The notes under the pieces are model-generated. The model searched no databases, was not told the DNA's origin, and saw only the letters and a program-made list of their open reading frames with translations. Made by a program: the position numbers and the translations under genes. This document shows positions 43,048 through 49,016 of a stretch of 49,016 nucleotides of DNA, one piece after another. How positions within the stretch are numbered: the first letter of the stretch is position 1; the number at the start of each line of letters is the position of its first letter. The DNA comes from Pseudomonas turukhanskensis (lineage in GTDB: Bacteria; Pseudomonadota; Gammaproteobacteria; Pseudomonadales; Pseudomonadaceae), in NCBI RefSeq assembly GCF_027922365.1, contig NZ_BSFN01000025.1:1-49016 (forward strand), written 5' to 3'.

Positions 43048-43075
43048 ATTATAGGCTTATCGTCGCTATTGACAA
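43048..43075 (-). promoter_or_regulatory. Sigma-70 promoter of ettA at island edge
   Basis: On the minus strand, TTGTCA (43075-43070), 16 bases, TATAAT (43053-43048). The -10 is perfect and the -35 differs from consensus by one base. Expected start about 43041, giving a leader of about 40 bases. It marks the last sequence clearly belonging to ettA before AT-rich recombinase DNA. Confidence 0.75.
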
Positions 43076-43131
43076 AAGCAGAAGCGCCTCCTAAAACTTT
43101 ATTTATTAGGTACTCGACGAGATTGCAAATA

Positions 43132-44382
43132 ATGATGCACTTCTATGTCAAAATCATCAGGTGCGCAAGCGGCGAGCGCCTTCCCACGCTCATAGATCGC
43201 TCCACTGGAATACCGAACTTCGACGCAACTCTATGGACAGTTTCCGCCCTTAGACCAAGCAACGTGGCCAGCGCAACAATCGATCAAGCGCTCAGAAGCA
43301 TTGCCATTTTGCTAACTGTGCTCCGCACTCGGGAGATAGATCTTTCCATAAGGCTAAATAACTCAAGATTTTTAGACGCTGAAGAGATTGATGCCATCGT
43401 CAAAGCGGCTGGAATACCAAACGTATCACTTAGAGATTACCTGACGCCAACAAAGCAAAAGCACATAAAACCATTCCTGGTTCACTCATTAGAATCTTTT
43501 AGAATGAGTAAGCAATCCGAAAAAAACCCTGCCAGCGTTTCCCCCAGCACTACGAGCATTCGACTATTTTATATCAAACAGTTTATAGACTGGAGATTAA
43601 CGTCCGAAATATTAAAAAGTGACACGACCAAAAAGTCAGAGCTTAGTGCATTAAAAACACTTATCGACTTGGATTTGAAAAATAGATCGCCAACCCAAAC
43701 CACCAGAAACAACTTATCAGCACGCACGGGAATAAATCGAAAAGCGCAAAGTATTTTGATTTCTTGTATCAACTTAGAAATTAATACAACGCTGTGGCAT
43801 TCAACTTTCGCCAAGCAGCGTAATGAATTGATCATTCATTTCTTTCTGGGAACAGGCATACGTAGATCTGAGTTGCTAGGGCTTCGCATACAGGACATCA
43901 GACCTAGAATGCAGGAAATGCTGATCCTGAGGCGACCTGACGACCGCGACGATCCCAGACTAGTTGAACCGAATGCAAAGACTCAAGATAGGGCGATTCC
44001 GCTCACATCTGAGCTTTATAAGCTGACAAAAAACTATCTAATCACTCGAAATAAAATTGTCAAAGGAAAACACGACTTCCTGATCACATCAACATCTGGA
44101 TCGCCTTTAAGCAAATCTGAAATCAATCGAATCTTTAGAGAATTTGATAGCACCCCAGAACTTAAAGGCTTATCACCTCATATTCTCCGTCACACATACT
44201 GTGAAAATCTAGCCGAAGATCTTCACGCTAGTGGTTACTCGCAAACAGAAATACTAACGTTCCTAAGAAGGCTAGGAGGCTGGAGCGACTCATCCAACAC
44301 GCCTCGAAGATATATCTCTAGATTTATCAACGAAACCGCCGCAAACGCCGGATTGGAGCTTCAAAAGAAGATATTCATTTAG
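43132..44382 (+). CDS. Tyrosine recombinase 1 of the island
   Basis: Site-specific recombinase, 416 aa from ATG 43132 (ATG 43135 is also possible). N-terminal block FYVKIIRCASGERLPTLIDRSTGIP, then an arm/core-binding region, then the catalytic domain (about 225-400). All active-site residues are present: R244 in GIRRSE, K283 in NAKTQDRAIPL, H350 and R353 in HILRHTY, W384 in LGGWSD, Y394 in RRYIS. The frame is open back to TTG 43069, but that part overlaps the ettA promoter and has no ribosome site. The site before 43132 is weak (GAG). Fifteen bases separate it from the next recombinase. Confidence 0.88.
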   Translation: MMHFYVKIIRCASGERLPTLIDRSTGIPNFDATLWTVSALRPSNVASATIDQALRSIAILLTVLRTREIDLSIRLNNSRFLDAEEIDAIVKAAGIPNVSLRDYLTPTKQKHIKPFLVHSLESFRMSKQSEKNPASVSPSTTSIRLFYIKQFIDWRLTSEILKSDTTKKSELSALKTLIDLDLKNRSPTQTTRNNLSARTGINRKAQSILISCINLEINTTLWHSTFAKQRNELIIHFFLGTGIRRSELLGLRIQDIRPRMQEMLILRRPDDRDDPRLVEPNAKTQDRAIPLTSELYKLTKNYLITRNKIVKGKHDFLITSTSGSPLSKSEINRIFREFDSTPELKGLSPHILRHTYCENLAEDLHASGYSQTEILTFLRRLGGWSDSSNTPRRYISRFINETAANAGLELQKKIFI

Positions 44383-44397
44383 TTCTCGGAGACACAT

Positions 44398-45936
44398 ATG
44401 CCCTCCAGCGCTGAATTATATTTACACGAAAAACAACATCAAGATTTACCCAGACGTTCCAAGACCAGAAATGGTAGCGTCTTCTCGCCCTCAAGTAACG
44501 TCTGGAAATTTCGAGAGGGCACAACTAACGTAAATTTCAACTTCAGCTTAATGCCTGAAAACTTTGGCACCTTAATATCGAGTATAAAAAAGTCCCTAAT
44601 CTGGTACTTAGAAAATCGAAGCCCCAACACTGCATTCAATGCGTTCACAAACATATTGTGGTTTTCACGAGCAATTGAATCTACTAAACATCAAAAAGGA
44701 GACACTATCGAAATAGCGGAAACGCACATACAAGAAATACTAGCCATGGGAAAGTCCGCTGAACATAAACTTTCCAGCTTAAGACCTTTTCTATTGAAAT
44801 GGCACAGCCTAAATGCTCCAGGAATAACACAACAGGCAGCTGACTTACTCCGAAAGAAAGTACTAAAACAAAATCCTACAGGCGTAGCAGTTGCCACCAT
44901 GGATCCCTATGAAGGCCCCTTGACTGACTCTGAGTTCGAGGACCTACAAGCAAAGATCAAACAAGCAGCAATAACGGGGCGGATAAGCGAGCCCAAGCTA
45001 CTTATGTCCTACTTGATGATTGCATTAGGCATACGGCCAATACAAATTGCTTCATTAAAATGCAAAGACTTTATTCAAGGTCCTCTTGCTATTGATGACC
45101 ACTTACTTAACGTACCTCGCGCAAAACAAAAAAACACTTTAGATCGATCTGAGTTCAGGCTGAGAAAATTGAATCGAGAGCTAGGTGATAGACTAAAATC
45201 TTACATTCAGACTCTCTCTAAAAAGCACTCTAAAAAAAACACGAACATAGCTGATCTACCTATGTTTCCGAAGGAGCGCCAACATCGATTCCCTGATGGC
45301 CCAGGCTTTGAGTTTCATTGTACCGCGCAAGCAATCGGCATTAAAATTAGTAGAGCTCTGAATTCATTAGACCTTAATTCCGAGCGATTGAACGGAAAAA
45401 CTCCTATTACCCCTGTTCGTCTGCGAAGGTCATTTGCCACTCGTGCAGCGGAAGAAGGTTGGTCATCACTAATAATTGCAGAATTAATGGACCACACTGA
45501 CACCCGGCATGTGGAAGTTTATGCAGGGTTAACAACTAAAATCAAAGCCAAGTTCAGCAGGCAGATAGCTTTTGATTTGGCCCCTATATCGCAAGCATTC
45601 AGCGGAAAAATTATTGCATCAGAATCGGATGCATCTCGACCAGGACCATCTTCACGCATAATTGACTTACGCATAGATAGAAATGGAGCACCTATCGCCA
45701 GTTGCGGCAAGAATTCTCAATGTGATTTTTCCCGCCCCTACGCCTGTTACAACGGTTGCTACGATTTTGAACCTTGGCTTGACGGGCCTCACGAGGCAGC
45801 TTTAGATCATATGCTTGCCCGCAGGGAGCATTTACTTGCGACTACCGATTCAAAAATAGCAGCCATAAATGATCGGTCAATTTTAGGCTGTGCACAGGTA
45901 ATACTTCGGTGCAGAGAATTACTGGAGAAAAAATAA
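44398..45936 (+). CDS. Tyrosine recombinase 2 of the island, with C-terminal Cys cluster
   Basis: Predicted recombinase, 512 aa. Catalytic domain about 180-385: R213 in GIRPIQ, R343 in RLRRSFATRAAEEG, H366 in LMDHTDTRHV, Y375 in VEVYAGL. The first histidine of the H-x-x-R box is V340, a departure from the canonical set. After the catalytic domain comes an extension with C436, C442, C450 and C454 (CGKNSQC ... ACYNGCYDFEPWLDGPHE), possibly metal-binding. GGAG is about 8 bases before the ATG. Its stop overlaps the start of the next gene (TAATG). Confidence 0.86.
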   Translation: MPSSAELYLHEKQHQDLPRRSKTRNGSVFSPSSNVWKFREGTTNVNFNFSLMPENFGTLISSIKKSLIWYLENRSPNTAFNAFTNILWFSRAIESTKHQKGDTIEIAETHIQEILAMGKSAEHKLSSLRPFLLKWHSLNAPGITQQAADLLRKKVLKQNPTGVAVATMDPYEGPLTDSEFEDLQAKIKQAAITGRISEPKLLMSYLMIALGIRPIQIASLKCKDFIQGPLAIDDHLLNVPRAKQKNTLDRSEFRLRKLNRELGDRLKSYIQTLSKKHSKKNTNIADLPMFPKERQHRFPDGPGFEFHCTAQAIGIKISRALNSLDLNSERLNGKTPITPVRLRRSFATRAAEEGWSSLIIAELMDHTDTRHVEVYAGLTTKIKAKFSRQIAFDLAPISQAFSGKIIASESDASRPGPSSRIIDLRIDRNGAPIASCGKNSQCDFSRPYACYNGCYDFEPWLDGPHEAALDHMLARREHLLATTDSKIAAINDRSILGCAQVILRCRELLEKK

Positions 45937-48068
45937 TGAGTAAACACATTAATTTTTCACATCTTTTCTCTGAGACCAACAAAAAACTTCAGGATTTTAT
46001 TCTCAACAAAAAAAACCAACCAAGCATACTCTTAAAGCATAGCAAATTCGAAGAAAACGGATGGTACGTTAAACATATCGGACAAAAGAGCAGCGCAAGA
46101 AATTTTGTTTACTTTTCAAAACCGGAGTTCAAACCCAAAATCTCTAAGCGAAACAACGCCAACCCGATTCCAGCTCCACTTCCAGACGAAATGCGCCTAT
46201 CTGAGCCGTTCAATAGCTTCGCGAAAGCACTACTAATTTCACTAAATGAATCAAATCCAACCGTTGCTAATCACATTCGAATAGTACCTCTAAAGTATCT
46301 AGAAGGAGTTCTGGTCAAAACACACGGCAATAGCAACCCGATACGAATCTCTAAGGAAATCCTAGACACTGTCGTAAACCTGTTTAGAAAAAACTTCAGC
46401 GAGGAATCTGCATACTCATATACTAGCCAACTTCTCCTGATATATAAGCATATGATAGAACAAGCCATCATAACGGCGCCTATCATCTGGAAGGTTCCTT
46501 TAAAACCTAAGCAAAAACGCCGCACTCGTGTCGGCAAAAAGTTTGATGAAGAACGCGCCAAAAAACTTCCGTCTCCTGCCGGAATTTATGCCTTAGCTGA
46601 AATATTTAACTCTCACACAGAAAACAGAGCAGCTATTTTCTGCTCATCCATTTGCGCTCTGATGCTATGTGCCCCCGATAGAGCCTCCGAAGCGCTGTTA
46701 GCCCCCGTAGATCTGGTAGCGCCTGATTGGACTGATCCAGAATCTGGAGAAGTAGGAACAGGCTTACGATGGTTTCCGTCCAAAGGCGCTCCACCGTTAG
46801 TTAAAACTGTTCCGCCATCGATGCGAAATATAGCCTTAAAAGCTGTTGGGAAAATTAAGGAACTGTCCGCGCCCGCAAGAAAAATTGCAGTTTGGTATGA
46901 GGAAAATCCTACAAATATATATCTCCCCAGCCAACTTGAGCATCTACGAAAAAAGACGAGACTCACAGAAATCGAATTATTCTCGGTTCTTTTCGGCACC
47001 CCAAAACAGCAGATTTCGCCCTCGGAAAGAGACAGAGCCTTGAAATGGTTAAGAAGAAATAATATTCAATCTATTAATCCATCGAATAAAATAAAAGCAT
47101 TTAAATTTAAACTAGTTGAAGAAGCAGTACTAAAATTACTGCCGATTGATTTCCCGCTCATGGACGCATCGAGCAATATGAAATATAGCGAGGCCCTATG
47201 CATAGCCCGTGTCTCGGAATTTCGCTCAAAATTACCTTTCTCTTGTATTTTCTCCAACATCCCTTTCTCCACGCTATCTATGGCATTGAAATCTAGAGGA
47301 AAAAACATGTCCATATTTGAGCGCTTTAACTATAGGGACGAAGACGGAGCATTCATAGAAATGACAAGCCACCAGTTTCGTCACTATCTCGATACTTTAG
47401 TTCGTCACTCCTCGGGCATCACCGAAGAAAATATCGCTCAGTGGGCAGGCAGAAAGTCTATTTCCCAAAACATAACATACAACCATCAATCCGATAGAGA
47501 CGTAATCACCAAGCTTCGGGATGCATTAGGTGATCCAACGAAAGCCTTCGGCCCGTTTGGTGACATTAGCAAACGAAACTTCATTACTAGAGACGAATTT
47601 GCGTCTTTAAAAATAATTACCGCCCACACGACTGAGAATGGCTTCTGCATACATGATTACACTCAATCCCCATGCGAGCATCATAACAATTGTACGAGTT
47701 GCGAAGATCACGTATGTATTAAAGGAGATATAAGAGCCGAAAATAATATCCGTGCGAGCTACAAAGAACTATTAATACTTCAGGATGACGCGCGCAAGGC
47801 CTTTTCAACGGACGTATTGGGCAGTGCCGAATGGTTCATCTATCAATCCCATCAAATTCAACGCATGAAAGAACTCATCACCTTACTGGACGATCCAGAT
47901 GTACCTGTAGGATCTGTAATTCAAATTAGTCCGACTCCGTTTCTTACGGGAATTATCAGGGAAAAGGAGACTCAGAACCTGACAGAGAAGAAACAGATCG
48001 AATTTTCTTCGCTTGATGATTTGAGACACTTACTTTCAGCCCCTACTCGAGAAAGTTACGATGATTAA
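45936..48068 (+). CDS. Large recombinase-like protein 3 of the island (GmtZ/TnpB-like)
   Basis: Large protein of 710 aa with a degenerate tyrosine-recombinase domain: R249 in APDRASEALL, K284 in FPSKGAPP, H479 and R482 in SHQFRHYLDT, Y515 in NITYNHQ. The usual second histidine (LGH) reads AGR (R506). A Cys/His cluster follows, C571, H573, C580, H582, C586, C589 and C594 (GFCIHDYTQSPC ... CTSCEDHVCIKGD), likely a zinc-binding element. A long N-terminal region of about 200 residues is unassigned. ATG 45936 is chosen over GTG 45909 because GGAG is 8 bases upstream and the start overlaps the preceding stop. Overlaps the next gene by eight bases. Confidence 0.85.
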   Translation: MSKHINFSHLFSETNKKLQDFILNKKNQPSILLKHSKFEENGWYVKHIGQKSSARNFVYFSKPEFKPKISKRNNANPIPAPLPDEMRLSEPFNSFAKALLISLNESNPTVANHIRIVPLKYLEGVLVKTHGNSNPIRISKEILDTVVNLFRKNFSEESAYSYTSQLLLIYKHMIEQAIITAPIIWKVPLKPKQKRRTRVGKKFDEERAKKLPSPAGIYALAEIFNSHTENRAAIFCSSICALMLCAPDRASEALLAPVDLVAPDWTDPESGEVGTGLRWFPSKGAPPLVKTVPPSMRNIALKAVGKIKELSAPARKIAVWYEENPTNIYLPSQLEHLRKKTRLTEIELFSVLFGTPKQQISPSERDRALKWLRRNNIQSINPSNKIKAFKFKLVEEAVLKLLPIDFPLMDASSNMKYSEALCIARVSEFRSKLPFSCIFSNIPFSTLSMALKSRGKNMSIFERFNYRDEDGAFIEMTSHQFRHYLDTLVRHSSGITEENIAQWAGRKSISQNITYNHQSDRDVITKLRDALGDPTKAFGPFGDISKRNFITRDEFASLKIITAHTTENGFCIHDYTQSPCEHHNNCTSCEDHVCIKGDIRAENNIRASYKELLILQDDARKAFSTDVLGSAEWFIYQSHQIQRMKELITLLDDPDVPVGSVIQISPTPFLTGIIREKETQNLTEKKQIEFSSLDDLRHLLSAPTRESYDD

Positions 48069-48498
48069 GAAAACCCGCTTCCGCAATTCTAACCTGGACG
48101 ACGCGATGGTTATTAGGATCGTTCAATTATTAGATGGTTGGCCGAATGAAAGGTTAAGCTGGAAGGCTTTCATCGAAAAAATCGAGTTGGCAACTCGCAA
48201 GCGCTATACGAGACAAGCGCTGCATAACCACGCGAGAATTAGAGACGCGTTCGCTCTTAAAAAAACAGTTTTAAGAAGCTGCATAAAGCCACAAATTCCG
48301 TCGCCCACCCCAGATCAAGAGCGAATACTAAGACTAGAAGCAGAGGTCAATCGCTTGAAAATGGAAAACAACAACCTACTTGAACAGTTTCATCGCTGGG
48401 TTTATAACGGGCACTTATACTCGCTAGGGGAAAACATGCGAAGCATAATGAACTCTCCACTGCCCTCAAACTTTCGCGACCCATCCAGAATCGACTAG
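48061..48498 (+). CDS. Small accessory protein of the recombinase module (GmtX/TnpC-like)
   Basis: 145 aa. The N-terminal half looks like a helix-turn-helix (LSWKAFIEKIELATRKRYTRQALHNHARIRDAF); the second half is a heptad coiled coil (ERILRLEAEVNRLKMENNNLLEQF). Small fourth proteins of this form accompany Tn554-type recombinases (TnpC), where they affect orientation or frequency of transposition; the same role here is inference. The start lies inside the end of the previous gene (ATGATTAA), so expression is coupled. Confidence 0.8.
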   Translation: MIKKTRFRNSNLDDAMVIRIVQLLDGWPNERLSWKAFIEKIELATRKRYTRQALHNHARIRDAFALKKTVLRSCIKPQIPSPTPDQERILRLEAEVNRLKMENNNLLEQFHRWVYNGHLYSLGENMRSIMNSPLPSNFRDPSRID

Positions 48499-48912
48499 CC
48501 TCAGCGAAGCTGGTGCAAATTAAAACTACTGCACGACCACGAAAATGATCACCTAGGTAGTTCCCATGCAATATAATACTTATTTATTGACATGTTAGGC
48601 TCAGTGATAATTACTCTTTAAACATACTTACGTCATTCAAACTTTCTAAAAATCGGGAAATATCAAAGTATCCCGCACAGTACTTTCTCGATGGCTACTG
48701 CCATTTGAACTGAAACATATCAACTAAACCATCGCCTGGTTGTGGTCCGAATATGTCACTTTCAAACCCCAGGCATCTCTCGCCTCTCTGTACTAGGTGT
48801 AGACCAGATCTACAGCGGTCGTTGAAGCTGGCTGATCAGAGGCCTTCGATAGCTAGGAATCCATTTTCGGATCTTAACGCTCTGTTATTAGTGCAGGCGA
48901 ATCGCGTACGAG
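48499..48912. other. AT-rich non-coding stretch downstream of recombinase module
   Basis: About 410 bases without a convincing gene. A TTGACA (48587-48592) has only 13 bases to a GATAAT, too short for a standard promoter; a TATAAT at 48572-48577 lacks a -35. No inverted repeat or tRNA was recognised. Possibly the recombination-site region or a leader of cargo genes. Confidence 0.5.
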
Positions 48913-49016
48913 TTAGATATGTAAGCGCTCCATAAACCCCACCTTCAAATGACCCAAGTACGACCTGATGCTGTGCTCCCGATTTTCTTTCTGGAGCCAG
49001 CCCATGATGCGCCCCG
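48913..49016 (-). CDS. Partial gene, C-terminus only (runs off right edge)
   Basis: On the minus strand an open frame enters from beyond the window and ends at the TAA at 48915-48913; the last 33 residues read GRIMGWLQKENREHSIRSYL followed by GHLKVGFMERLHI. Composition is balanced and protein-like, and the local GC is higher than in the recombinase genes. Not recognised with confidence; it may be island cargo or the chromosomal flank. Confidence 0.35.
   Translation of the reverse strand, partial: GRIMGWLQKENREHSIRSYLGHLKVGFMERLHI

Larger units (their letters stand above)
43076..49016 (+). mobile_element. AT-rich island with a four-gene tyrosine-recombinase module (Tn554 / gamma-mobile-trio-like), right end not in window
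   Basis: Base composition falls sharply after about 43015, and codon use changes (AAA, ATA, TTA and AGA are common). Contents: three tyrosine recombinases and a small coiled-coil protein, all rightward and coupled. The left end lies between the ettA promoter (to 43075) and the first recombinase ATG (43132). No terminal inverted repeats or flanking duplications could be seen, as expected for recombinase-mobilised elements. The right limit and cargo are outside the window. Naming it Tn554-like or gamma-mobile-trio-like is inference from gene order and size. Confidence 0.7.

Noticed and set aside
43069..43131. A TTG start at 43069 lengthening recombinase 1 by 21 residues.
   Set aside because: The segment overlaps the ettA promoter, lacks a ribosome-binding site, and the conserved-looking N-terminus FYVKII begins after the ATG pair at 43132-43135.
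48572..48611. Possible promoter (TATAAT, TTGACA, GATAAT) downstream of the recombinase module.
   Set aside because: The hexamers do not pair at 15-19 bases spacing, and no gene follows in that direction within the window.

Overview
The window reads as chromosome of a Pseudomonas of the fluorescens/putida type. It is GC-rich, nearly every gene has a close Pseudomonas-type counterpart, the urease block has the Pseudomonas order ureD-ureA-acetyltransferase-ureB-ureC, there is a CupE/Csu-type pilus operon, and the intergenic spaces hold Pseudomonas-style palindromic repeats. No rRNA, tRNA or CRISPR was seen.

Layout. 1-700: dispersed repeat. 750-6450: polyamine-type ABC importer (ATPase, Tat-exported binding protein, two permeases) plus an aldehyde dehydrogenase. 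6539-15256: single housekeeping and accessory genes (two acetyltransferases, BaiN-like flavoprotein, ArcD-like antiporter, CTP-synthase-like amidotransferase homologue, Yellow/MRJP-like secreted protein, hemolysin III family protein, histone-deacetylase-like hydrolase, TesB). 15750-21953: six-gene archaic chaperone-usher pilus operon behind a 450-base regulatory region rich in TTAGT motifs. 22090-22683: HAD phosphatase, followed by a six-copy tandem array (22635-23848) built from the joined 3' ends of this gene and ureC. 23824-27661: urease operon with a good sigma-54 promoter and two NtrC-like sites. 27970-31929: TauE/SafE exporter, 8-oxoguanine deaminase and a purine permease, pointing to purine-to-urea nitrogen scavenging. 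32409-38076: polar amino-acid-type ABC importer with an SDR and a divergent MocR regulator. 38866-42999: mscL, a YdcH-like protein, radA and ettA.

43076-49016: an AT-rich genomic island edge. It carries three consecutive tyrosine recombinases (416, 512 and 710 aa) and a 145-aa coiled-coil protein, translationally coupled, beginning just upstream of the ettA promoter. The architecture recalls Tn554-type and gamma-mobile-trio transposition modules. Any cargo must lie to the right, beyond the window; a partial leftward reading frame is visible at the right edge.

The main structural themes are nitrogen acquisition (polyamines, urea, purines, amino acids), palindromic repeats placed directly after both ABC binding-protein genes, and one foreign recombinase module.
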